Assembly (NCBI GenBank): GCA_019312705.1
Contig: JAFDCW010000362.1
Location: 1-5,824, forward strand
Length of the DNA stretch: 5,824 bases
Direction: 5' to 3'
From: Deltaproteobacteria bacterium
Lineage (GTDB): Bacteria; Myxococcota; Polyangia; Polyangiales; B10-G4
Shown: piece after piece, positions 1 to 5,660 of the stretch
How the letters are laid out: each line of letters begins with the position of its first letter
Numbering within the stretch: position 1 is the first letter of the stretch
Notes under the pieces: model-generated
Told to the model about the DNA's origin: nothing
Database searches by the model: none
What the model saw: the letters and a program-made list of their open reading frames with translations, nothing else
Translations under genes and position numbers: made by a program

Positions 1-312
1 TCGCCAGCCGGAGTCACCCGCTTCAACGATGCTGTGCGGAGCGAGAAGGCAATCGATGGCCGCTGCATCACCGTCATCAGCCAGGAGCTGCTCCGCAGCG
101 GCCCGCTGGCTGGCCGCAAGAACCACGACCGACCGTCCCTCACCGCGGCGAACATAGTACGGGTAGGCATCGCGGGGACGCTCAGTCAGCACGTGGTCCA
201 CCTGCAAGCTACTGGTCGAGAGCGTCCGTGCGACGAAGTCCTGCCCTCGGTTCGTCACAACCAGAAGCACGACCACAGCAAGAAGCGTGGCAGCTAGGAT
301 CCAGAACGTCAT
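1..312 (-). CDS. Partial membrane-anchored hypothetical protein (N-terminal 104 residues)
   Basis: The minus-strand frame is open from an ATG at 312 to the left edge, so the C-terminus is missing. The first 24 residues, beginning MTFWILAATLLAVVVLLVV, form one hydrophobic segment (about residues 3-19) followed by Thr-Asn-Arg, which fits an uncleaved N-terminal anchor with the rest outside the cytoplasmic membrane. A GGAG lies seven bases before the ATG and supports this start. The visible soluble part has a stretch reading YPYYVRRGEGRSVVVLAAS, then an Ala-rich helix-like segment (QRAAAEQLLADDGDAA). I do not recognise a family. The frame is coherent, has plausible composition and covers the whole interval, whereas the plus-strand frame over 34-297 has no domain-like pattern. 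There is no neighbour close upstream; the next 230 bases hold no intact gene. Confidence 0.62.
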   Translation of the reverse strand, partial: MTFWILAATLLAVVVLLVVTNRGQDFVARTLSTSSLQVDHVLTERPRDAYPYYVRRGEGRSVVVLAASQRAAAEQLLADDGDAAAIDCLLAPHSIVEAGDSGWR

Positions 313-374
313 GCGGCTACTCCGGGACACACGTGCTTCTGCAAGCTACCAGCGGCACCCAGGCACCTCCCTGA

Positions 375-527
375 CTTTCATGTACTCAAAGCGACGCGAA
401 GCGACGTAGAGCGACATCGGCGGCGGCACGTCTGCTTCGCGAAGCGGGACACGTAGAGCATGCACGGCTCATCAGAAGATTGGCGAAGTTGATCGCGGAG
501 GGGGGCGACGTTGAAAGCCCCTCCTGA
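375..527 (+). pseudogene. Open-frame remnant of unknown origin
   Basis: A plus-strand frame is open from a stop at 372-374 to a TGA at 525-527 and has no ATG or GTG start. Its second half (about 426-524) reads like protein: LLREAGHVEHARLIRRLAKL followed by IAEGGDVESPS, an amphipathic helix pattern. I could not assign it to a family. It may be a fragment of a gene that lost its 5' end, or a chance open frame in G+C-rich DNA. The first half overlaps a short tandem repeat and does not look coding. Confidence that it was ever coding is low. Confidence 0.2.
389..418. repeat. Three imperfect 10-bp tandem repeats
   Basis: Three consecutive 10-base units, AAGCGACGCG, AAGCGACGTA and GAGCGACATC, share the core AGCGAC. 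The array lies in a stretch without an intact gene between the membrane-protein start (312) and the aldo/keto reductase remnant. The 10-base period is close to one helical turn, which would suit a set of protein-binding sites, but three diverged copies could also be a replication-slippage scar. No function is claimed. Confidence 0.4.
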
Positions 528-544
528 GCAGCAATCGGTAGAAC

Positions 545-793
545 GTGGCGGAGCAGGCGACGGAGAAAGAGCCGCGGAGCCAGGGTGACCTTCTTTTCGT
601 GCCGGGTGCGCGCGCTCAACTCACGGACGCGGTCGCCGCCGTCTCGATGCACCTTGCCGCGGAAGACGTCAAAGCCCTCGACGCCGTGTTCCCCAACGGC
701 GCCATCGCCGGCACGCGCTACCCGGAGCAGCACGGAGGTTCTCGAAGCGCCGACCGAGAGCGCGACCGCGAAGAAGCCCTCCCGAAGTCATGA
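545..793 (+). pseudogene. Aldo/keto reductase, C-terminal remnant
   Basis: Residues 14-62 of this frame (about 584-730) match the pattern of the C-terminal end of aldo/keto reductases. A Gly-Asp-x2-x-Val-Pro-Gly-Ala-Arg segment corresponds to the family's GDDIVPIPGTRR. A helix ending in AAVSMHLAAEDVKALDAVFP follows, then GAIAGTRYPEQ, equivalent to the usual AVAGxRYPE. Residues 1-9 (VAEQATEKE) resemble the helix before GVTPAQLALAW in intact enzymes, but that segment is missing, so an internal deletion is likely. The TIM-barrel with the catalytic Asp-Tyr-Lys-His and the first ~250 residues are absent. A TAG at 539-541 closes the frame just upstream, and after RYPEQ the tail is unrelated Arg/Glu-rich sequence. 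The GTG at 545 is only the first start-like codon in the frame; I see no sign of expression. Family assignment rests on remembered motifs. Confidence 0.6.
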
Positions 794-887
794 CTTGTCA
801 TCTCGGCACGGGGGGGTACTTCGGTGATGGTGACGCTAGGCGCGGCGTCCCTTTGTGGTTCGCTGGCGATTGCGGGGAGATTGGAGA

Positions 888-2744
888 ATGAAGCTCGGTT
901 TGACTGGCTGTGTGCTCCTCTTCAGCATCCTCGCGTCCTGCGGAAGTGACGATAGCGGCGTCGACAGCGCGCTGCGGGATGCTGGTGTCACCGATACCGG
1001 CGACCTCGGAGATACAGGTGCCGCGAGGCCCGTGTTCGAAGTCGGCGACACGCTGCGCGGCGACATCGCCTCTGAAGCCGACCTAGACTCCTACGCTACG
1101 TCGTTGCCCAGCGGCATGGTACTCGAGCTCGAGCTCGTCAACGCGGAGGAGGACGTCGCCGTTTCGATGACCGTTCGATCCAGCCTCTACTACCGCTCCG
1201 CAGAGTGCGTCGGGTGCACGCGAGCCGCACAGTTCTTCATTCCCCAAGAGGGCGCTTATACGGTGATGATCGGGGGACGCGAGGGTACGCGCTACGAGAT
1301 CCTCACCCGTCTCGTGCCCCCGGCACCCATCGGGCCGCTGAGCACAGCCTCCTGCGAACCCACGCACGACTCGATCATGGGCCCGCCGCCGGGTACGCGG
1401 GAGTTCCCCTGTCCACCGGGAACGACCGCGGGGACCATCGAGGACGTCGAGATCGCCATCTACACGCTGATTCCTCCCACCGACCTTGCCCTGGTGGTGC
1501 AGGGACTCGAGCGGACAGATGTCTTCGACCTGACTGACGGCCAACTTCTCGATCCCCTTGGCGAGCTCGGTCAGGGTGGGGATCCGTTTCGCAAGGGGCT
1601 TCATGGTGGTCACGAGCACCTGTTCGTGATCGAACCCTATGGCACGGCGGTGACGCCCCGTCCCTATCACTACGAGGTCGGCGCGTGGCTCACCCACGCC
1701 GACTACACCGCCCCCCGAGCCCTTCGGGTCGATTCGCCAGCCCCGGGTGAGATCTCCGCGGTCGACGGAGATGCCTTCGACTCCGATTACTTCGTCGTCA
1801 CTCGCAGCGGCACCGTCTACTTCGACGTCACTCCCAGCAGCACCGTCCGCCTCGAAGTGACCGCAATGACAGACGACCTCCAGCCCACCATCTCGTTGCA
1901 GGGCCTGCGCGCACTTCCCGAAGGCAGGACTTCCGCGATGGAGATCCTCGCCAACGGGCACATCAGACTGGACGACCTCCGGAACGTGCCCATGTCGGGA
2001 GCGCCTGCAGACGTCGGAGGGCCGACATTCGGCTACACGGCTTTGGCGACCGCGGCCGAGATACGCCCCACGAGTCCGGAACTGCCTTCCAGTGTGTCCT
2101 CCTTCATCGAGCGAGGCAGCCACGACTGGTACGAGTTCGCACAGCCGCCACGTTCGATCGTTCGCGTGAGCGCCGACGCGAACGCGGGTCGCGAGCCAGT
2201 GATTCAGATCGGTCGCAGCATGCCGAGGTTCGTGTCAATACCTGCGAGCTTCCAGAACGCCGACTCTTCGCCCCTCAGCCAGCTGCTCGGCCTGAGAGAC
2301 GTGGGCTTCCGCTCGATGATGGTGGACGTTACTTTCCTCCTCTTCGAGCTCGACGCCCCCGCCACACCGACGATCGCAGAGGTCGAGCCCAACGACACTT
2401 GGGCCGAAGCCCAACCCGTCACGCCCGACGTCACGATCACCGGCGCCACCGAGGGCGTATCCATGGCAGACCCGAGCGCGGACGTCTTCGTGGTGTCGCT
2501 GAGCGCAGGAGAGACGCTCGGGGTCCACCTCGAGTCCACGCGCTCCATGACGGACTTCGACGGGGAGTTTCCCCTACCTACCATCCACCTGCGGGTCGCC
2601 AGCGGCACCATCATCGACGAGGGCGGTAGCCCCCGCTTCTTCGAAGCCGCGACGGATACCGATCTGTACGTAGAGATCGTCCCCGCCTGCCTCGGAAGCT
2701 CCTGCACGAACGTGGACTACGTAGCCCACTTGCTCACACGCTGA
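888..2744 (+). CDS. Large lipoprotein with repeated PPC-like beta-sandwich domains
   Basis: The start is the ATG at 888, with GGGGAG at 874-879 eight bases upstream; the GTG at 855 would only add 11 charged residues before the signal. The product is 618 residues. Residues 1-17 are a lipoprotein signal ending Leu-Ala-Ser before Cys18, and the following Asp/Gly/Thr-rich linker (about 19-47) is a surface tether. The body has four clear repeats resembling bacterial pre-peptidase C-terminal (PPC) domains, each with an Asp-x-(Tyr/Phe/Trp) strand: D67-S-Y, D300-Y-F-V-V, D413-W-Y-E-F and D532-V-F-V-V. A more divergent block lies at about 150-272. The last repeat opens with the typical EVEPNDT (residues 498-504). 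Cysteines come in near pairs (107/110, 156/175, 601/606), consistent with disulfides outside the cytoplasm. No catalytic motif is visible. A binding, adhesive or structural envelope role is inferred. It stands alone on its strand. Confidence 0.88.
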   Translation: MKLGLTGCVLLFSILASCGSDDSGVDSALRDAGVTDTGDLGDTGAARPVFEVGDTLRGDIASEADLDSYATSLPSGMVLELELVNAEEDVAVSMTVRSSLYYRSAECVGCTRAAQFFIPQEGAYTVMIGGREGTRYEILTRLVPPAPIGPLSTASCEPTHDSIMGPPPGTREFPCPPGTTAGTIEDVEIAIYTLIPPTDLALVVQGLERTDVFDLTDGQLLDPLGELGQGGDPFRKGLHGGHEHLFVIEPYGTAVTPRPYHYEVGAWLTHADYTAPRALRVDSPAPGEISAVDGDAFDSDYFVVTRSGTVYFDVTPSSTVRLEVTAMTDDLQPTISLQGLRALPEGRTSAMEILANGHIRLDDLRNVPMSGAPADVGGPTFGYTALATAAEIRPTSPELPSSVSSFIERGSHDWYEFAQPPRSIVRVSADANAGREPVIQIGRSMPRFVSIPASFQNADSSPLSQLLGLRDVGFRSMMVDVTFLLFELDAPATPTIAEVEPNDTWAEAQPVTPDVTITGATEGVSMADPSADVFVVSLSAGETLGVHLESTRSMTDFDGEFPLPTIHLRVASGTIIDEGGSPRFFEAATDTDLYVEIVPACLGSSCTNVDYVAHLLTR

Positions 2745-2833
2745 GTACGGAGTCCTGAGAACGGCTCGGCGGCGCCGGCTTCTTCTGCCACGACTGTCCT
2801 GTAAGCGATCAGGCCATCGCCCCCTGTGCTTCC
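2745..2833. other. Convergent intergenic gap
   Basis: The lipoprotein gene and the truncated nucleotidyltransferase frame converge on these 89 bases. A G+C-rich patch around 2766-2779 contains the 8-bp palindrome CGGCGCCG, but it has no loop and no T-tract on either strand, so I do not call a terminator. The minus strand shows no recognisable continuation of the nucleotidyltransferase here. Confidence 0.4.
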
Positions 2834-2968
2834 TCAAAACCTGATCCGCCCAACGTCATAGTCGGTTTGCAGCATCAGAGCCGTCGACCCGATGATCGAG
2901 AGCGTCTTCTGCAAAGGTGGATCCCACCGATTCGCGAGTTCGACGATGAAGCTCTCAACGGGCCTCAT
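2834..2968 (-). pseudogene. Truncated nucleotidyltransferase, DUF6036/AbiEii-like toxin remnant
   Basis: An ATG at 2968 opens a 44-codon frame that ends at a TGA at 2834-2836. It has a good ribosome site (GAGG, seven bases upstream) inside the end of the upstream regulator gene and overlaps that gene by 14 bases, a sign of translational coupling. The peptide MRPVESFIVELANRW leads into LSIIGSTALMLQTDY (residues 23-37). This matches my memory of the N-terminus of DUF6036-type nucleotidyltransferases, where a Gly-Ser loop and an LMLQxDYxRGTKDSDV block form the nucleotide- and metal-binding site. Gly27-Ser28 are present, but the following Lys-Asp-Ser-Asp carrying the catalytic acidic pair is not: after TDYDV the frame reads GRIRF and stops. 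About three quarters of the usual protein is gone, and no continuation is seen in any frame downstream. The product cannot be an active transferase. Such enzymes usually pair with an Xre-type antitoxin, as here. Confidence 0.66.
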
Positions 2969-3710
2969 GAGCGGACCTCAGCGCGTGGAGAAAATCGTCG
3001 GCCTGCAATCTGGTGATGATGCGCCACCGTCTCGCCGTCTCGGAGGCGCGCTCCCACAGTTGCTCGGCGGTCTTCTGGCTGCGGACGTCTCGGTCCAAGA
3101 GGTCGAGGGGGCTCGCTTCCTCGGGTGGGGCTAACCCGCCCGTCCGCAGGAACGACTCGATGAGCAGCTTGGCGCGTTGAGCCCGGCGCCGCTCCTCGAG
3201 TGTCGCCGGGCGGTCGTGCGCCATTGCCTCGAGCGAGCTGTCGAGGAGCCAGCCCAGACGAGGGCCGCGCCCGACACGCACTAGCCGACTCGCGACCTCG
3301 GGAATGGAGATCCGGCCCGCACTCCAAACTAGCACCGGCGCGAGCGCGGTCAGGTGTCGTGGGGACTCGGGCGCCCGGAGGACTTCGAACACGACGTCGT
3401 TCGGCTCCGAACTCGCCTCGAGGGCACCCGTGGAGGCTTCGGCGAGGTTGGTCGCACCGTGGCGCGCTAGCGCGTTCTGCAGGATCGAACCGCTGGTGGC
3501 GCCACGCGGTGCGAAGTGGTCGACGCCGACATTGAAGAGCTCGAGCACGAGCAGCAGCTGTTCGGCGGATAGCGATGCATTGCCCCGCTCGATCTGGCTC
3601 AGCTTCGGCTGCGAGAGGCCGAGATGCTCTGCTAGCTCGGTTTGGGTCCACCGACGCTGGACTCGGAGGGAGCGAAGCTTCTTTCCAATGCTCGTGCGAT
3701 TAAACGGAAT
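2955..3710 (-). CDS. Xre-family helix-turn-helix regulator (antitoxin-like), start codon unusual
   Basis: The frame is open from a TAA at 3735-3737 to the TGA at 2955-2957. Counted from an ATT at 3710 it gives 251 residues. Residues 8-59 are an Xre/HipB-like DNA-binding domain: IGKKLRSLRVQRRW, then TQTELAEHLGLSQPKLSQIE with the recognition helix around Ser33-Ile40, followed by a hydrophobic helix LLLVLELFNVGVDHF. The remaining ~185 residues are a helical domain (ALAPVLVWSAGRISIPEVA, RLGWLLDSSLEAM, and a C-terminal SETARRWRIITRLQADDFLHAL) seen in regulators paired with nucleotidyltransferases. The coding part is intact, but no ATG, GTG or TTG precedes the DNA-binding domain in frame. The first GTG, at 3548, would delete it. 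Translation might begin at ATT 3713, 3710 or 3689, or the 5' end may have been lost. It overlaps the downstream nucleotidyltransferase frame by 14 bases and probably repressed its own operon. Confidence 0.74.
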   Translation of the reverse strand: MPFNRTSIGKKLRSLRVQRRWTQTELAEHLGLSQPKLSQIERGNASLSAEQLLLVLELFNVGVDHFAPRGATSGSILQNALARHGATNLAEASTGALEASSEPNDVVFEVLRAPESPRHLTALAPVLVWSAGRISIPEVASRLVRVGRGPRLGWLLDSSLEAMAHDRPATLEERRRAQRAKLLIESFLRTGGLAPPEEASPLDLLDRDVRSQKTAEQLWERASETARRWRIITRLQADDFLHALRSAHEAR

Positions 3711-3820
3711 AATATCACAACGATAAGCTGCTGATTATATACATGCCAATATTCTTATACATATTCAAATATCACACGCTCTATCGCTATGATATTGCAT
3801 TGTTTTCTTGTGACATTCAT
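3701..3820. promoter_or_regulatory. AT-rich control island with repeated AATATCA motifs
   Basis: I count 37 G or C in these 120 bases (31%), far below the surrounding DNA. AATATCACA occurs twice in the same orientation (3711-3719 and 3768-3776), and the reverse form TGATATT at 3790-3796 pairs with the second copy to make a 7-bp inverted repeat with a 15-bp gap. TATACAT also occurs twice, 18 bp apart (3738-3744 and 3756-3762). The first AATATCACA overlaps the candidate start codons of the Xre gene and the TATAAT box sits between the copies. That is where an autoregulating repressor would bind, but binding is inferred only from position. Confidence 0.45.
3734..3739 (-). promoter_or_regulatory. 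Candidate -10 box (TATAAT) for the Xre regulator
   Basis: The minus strand reads a perfect TATAAT here, inside the AT-rich island and directed at the regulator. A transcript starting about seven bases downstream would begin only 10-15 bases before the ATT codons at 3713 and 3710, giving a nearly leaderless message. There is no good -35: the best TTGAAT lies 23 bp upstream, too far for standard spacing. AT-rich DNA makes chance TATAAT matches likely, so confidence is moderate to low. Confidence 0.35.
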
Positions 3821-3839
3821 CTCCCCTATCCGTCAATCG

Positions 3840-4598
3840 CTACGGCCGCGCGCCGCGGACCACGTACTGAATCGAAAGCGTGTCGGCGTCGGTGGTGGTC
3901 GTGAAGCCCGCGGCCTCGAGCTCCTCTGCGACGGTCTCGGGGGGCAGGCGCATGGCCGGGGGCGGGCCGTGGGGAGAGTCTTCGGTGAAGTCGACGACGA
4001 GCACGAAGCCTCCGGGGCGGAGGGCTTGCATCAGCTTCGCGGCGTAGGCCTCGCGGTCCGAGATGTGGTGCCAGGTATTGACGATGAGGATGCGGTCGAC
4101 GGACGCCGCTTCGAGGCCCGGCTCGGTAGTCGGGACCTCGCGCGCTTCGGTGTTGGTGAGGCCGTCGCGGCCGATGCGCGCTGTCATGTAGCGCACCATG
4201 TTGGGCTCGACGTCGAGGCCGAAGACGTGGCCCTCGGTGCCCACGGCGCGGGAGAGATGAGGCAGGAAGTAGCCGGTTCCCGCGCCGATGTCGGCGACGA
4301 TCATGCCCTCGCTGAGCTGGAGATTTTCGATCACGACGGCGGGCTGCTGCCACTCGTCGCGGCTCGGGTCGTCGAAGCGCTCGGCGAAGGCCTCGGCGTC
4401 CGAGAAGTCGTGGTCGTGGGCGCCGTCGTGTTCACCATGACCGCCGTGCTCACCATGGCCGCCACCCTCGGCGCCGGGATGACCGTGGGCGTGGGCCGGC
4501 AACGTGTTGCCTTCAGCGCTCTCGGCCCCGCCGCAGGCACTCGCCGCGGTGAGCAGACAGAGAGCGGCCAGGATTCGCGTTTTCGACACGGTGATCAT
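3840..4598 (-). CDS. His-rich lipoprotein with class I SAM-dependent methyltransferase domain
   Basis: The ATG at 4598 has AGGGG six bases upstream and gives 252 residues. Residues 1-21 are a signal peptide with the lipobox-like Ala-Ser-Ala before Cys22; alanine at -3 is tolerated but not ideal. Residues 36-63 form a Gly/His-rich linker with nine histidines, a plausible metal-binding stretch. The methyltransferase fold occupies about 68-250. Motif I is VADIGAGTGYF (101-111), the SAM-ribose acidic loop is GLDVEPNMV (127-135, Asp129), motif II is VDRILIVNTWHHI (167-179) and motif III is LRPGGFVLVVDF (193-204). A DSPHGPPPAMRLPPETV segment (207-223) follows, characteristic of this lipoprotein-like group as I recall it. 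The methyl acceptor cannot be read from the sequence. It starts 31 bases after the glycosylase stop on the same strand, so co-transcription is likely. An exported SAM enzyme is odd, since SAM is cytoplasmic. Confidence 0.87.
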   Translation of the reverse strand: MITVSKTRILAALCLLTAASACGGAESAEGNTLPAHAHGHPGAEGGGHGEHGGHGEHDGAHDHDFSDAEAFAERFDDPSRDEWQQPAVVIENLQLSEGMIVADIGAGTGYFLPHLSRAVGTEGHVFGLDVEPNMVRYMTARIGRDGLTNTEAREVPTTEPGLEAASVDRILIVNTWHHISDREAYAAKLMQALRPGGFVLVVDFTEDSPHGPPPAMRLPPETVAEELEAAGFTTTTDADTLSIQYVVRGARP

Positions 4599-4629
4599 GC
4601 GCTGCCCCTAGCACGATTCACCCCTTCAA

Positions 4630-5529
4630 TCAGCGCTTCGAAAGCGCCTCGAGCTCCTCGAGGGTCTTCGGCCAGTCACCCTTCAGCAGCCGCGACAGGC
4701 CCCGGTCGGCGAGCACCTTGCCGCCCGTTTGACACGTCGCGCAGTAGTCTACCTCGCTCGCGGTTCGGCGAATGCGCTGGATGGGATCGTCGCACCGTGG
4801 GCACGGCTGCCCGTATTTCCCATGCACTGCCATCTCCGGCCGAAAGGCGGTGACCTTGTCCGGGAATCCTTCACCGACCTCCTCGATGAGCCGGTCGCGC
4901 CACATCGACAGCACTGACTTGGTCGCCTCGTGGAGGCGCACGAGTTCGTCGTCGGTGAGCCGCGATGTCCACTTCACCGGCGAGACCTCTGCGGTCCACA
5001 GGATCTCGTCAGAGTAAGCATTGCCGACGCCGCTGGTGATTCGAGGGTCGGTCATGGCCCGCTTCACGGTGTGGTTCCGGGCGGTCAACGCGTCCCGGAA
5101 CTCGGCGAAGCTCGCCCCGAGCACGTCGATGCCTCCGGGGTCGTGGTCCCGGAGCGCTTCCTCACCGCGCACGCAATGAAGCGACGCGCGCTTCTTCTTA
5201 CTGGCTTCGGTCAGGACGAGGGTGCCTTCTCCGAAGTCGAGGGCCGCGAGGCCCCGGGGCCGGCTCACCTTGGCGCCCGGCGCCTTCCAGCGGAAACGAC
5301 CGGCGACCATCAAGTGAAAGACGAGGAAGAGCTCGTCTCCCATCTCGAAGACGATTCTCTTTCCGATGCGACGAAATCCTCGCACCCGTCGGCCTTCGAA
5401 CTCGCCCAGAGGCGGGTCGACGGAGCGCAAGAGGAAGGGGCTCACCAGACGCACCCCTTCGAGGACTTCCCCCGTCACGTGGCGGTCGAGGGCGTCGAGG
5501 TAGAGCTCGATGTCCGGTAGCTCCGGCAT
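4630..5529 (-). CDS. Fpg/Nei-family DNA glycosylase/AP lyase
   Basis: The real start is the ATG at 5529 with GAAGG five bases upstream. The frame extends to 5784, but those 85 extra residues have no family match and would bury the catalytic terminus. The protein is 299 residues, slightly longer than typical (~270-290). After Met removal the N-terminal Pro (Pro2) is the Schiff-base nucleophile, followed by Glu3 in MPELPDIELY. Lys57 in RRIGKRIVFEM matches the conserved DNA-contact lysine, and SGVGNAYSDEIL (166-177) is the helix-two-turn-helix signature with Asn170. A zinc finger has Cys243, 246, 263 and 266 (C-x2-C-x16-C-x2-C) with the arginine-bearing hairpin QRIRR. The enzyme excises oxidised bases and cuts the abasic strand in base-excision repair in the cytoplasm. 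Whether it prefers 8-oxoguanine (Fpg/MutM) or oxidised pyrimidines (Nei) is not decided by what I see. A Lys-rich TEASKKKRASLH insert (107-118) precedes the interdomain linker. Confidence 0.93.
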   Translation of the reverse strand: MPELPDIELYLDALDRHVTGEVLEGVRLVSPFLLRSVDPPLGEFEGRRVRGFRRIGKRIVFEMGDELFLVFHLMVAGRFRWKAPGAKVSRPRGLAALDFGEGTLVLTEASKKKRASLHCVRGEEALRDHDPGGIDVLGASFAEFRDALTARNHTVKRAMTDPRITSGVGNAYSDEILWTAEVSPVKWTSRLTDDELVRLHEATKSVLSMWRDRLIEEVGEGFPDKVTAFRPEMAVHGKYGQPCPRCDDPIQRIRRTASEVDYCATCQTGGKVLADRGLSRLLKGDWPKTLEELEALSKR

Positions 5530-5660
5530 GCAGACCTTCGCCAAACTCTCACACAGAACCGGGCGCCGATCCGAAGGCGCATCGAAGGCCCCTCGCGGCG
5601 GTGCTCCTTGTCGTTTCGTCGACAGGTCGCCATTGGACCCGGGACAATGGTGGTTGCGCC
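5530..5660. promoter_or_regulatory. Divergent promoter region
   Basis: These 131 bases separate the glycosylase gene (minus) from the exported-protein gene (plus), so both promoters should lie here. No canonical -35/-10 pair stands out on either strand. An imperfect inverted repeat, CATTG at 5631-5635 and CAATG at 5645-5649 around CCCGGG, lies 11 bases before the plus-strand start. It is the only structured element I see. Confidence 0.35.

Larger units (their letters stand above)
313..887. other. 575-bp stretch without an intact gene
   Basis: This interval separates the divergently oriented membrane protein (left) and lipoprotein (right), so both promoters should lie in it, near its two ends. 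I found no convincing -35/-10 pair for either. It carries the unassigned remnant, the 10-bp tandem repeats, the aldo/keto reductase remnant, and two perfect 12-base palindromes (GCTTCGCGAAGC at 434-445 and AAGTCATGACTT at 785-796). The density of broken coding sequence suggests a site of past insertion or deletion. Confidence 0.55.

Noticed and set aside
434..445. Perfect palindrome GCTTCGCGAAGC, and a second one, AAGTCATGACTT, at 785-796
   Set aside because: Single 12-base palindromes without a second copy or a linked promoter; they could be chance, so no site is called.
386..733. Minus-strand frame of 115 codons
   Set aside because: Antisense to the aldo/keto reductase remnant and Arg/Ser-rich; the plus-strand reading has the recognisable motifs.
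1083..2123. Minus-strand frame of 346 codons
   Set aside because: Antisense to the lipoprotein, with His/Arg/Gly-rich composition and no domain pattern.
2965..3651. Minus-strand frame of 228 codons with an ATG at 3651
   Set aside because: It overlaps the Xre gene in another frame and is Arg/Ala/Pro-rich; only the other frame contains the helix-turn-helix.
4633..4647. Hairpin GCGCTT-CGA-AAGCGC at the end of the glycosylase gene
   Set aside because: A 6-bp stem inside the last codons with no T-tract after it on either strand; not a credible intrinsic terminator.
3789..4853. Long plus-strand open frame of 354 codons
   Set aside because: It lies antisense to the methyltransferase and the end of the glycosylase, both with clear motifs; its sequence is low-complexity Gly/Val/Arg typical of a shadow frame in G+C-rich DNA.
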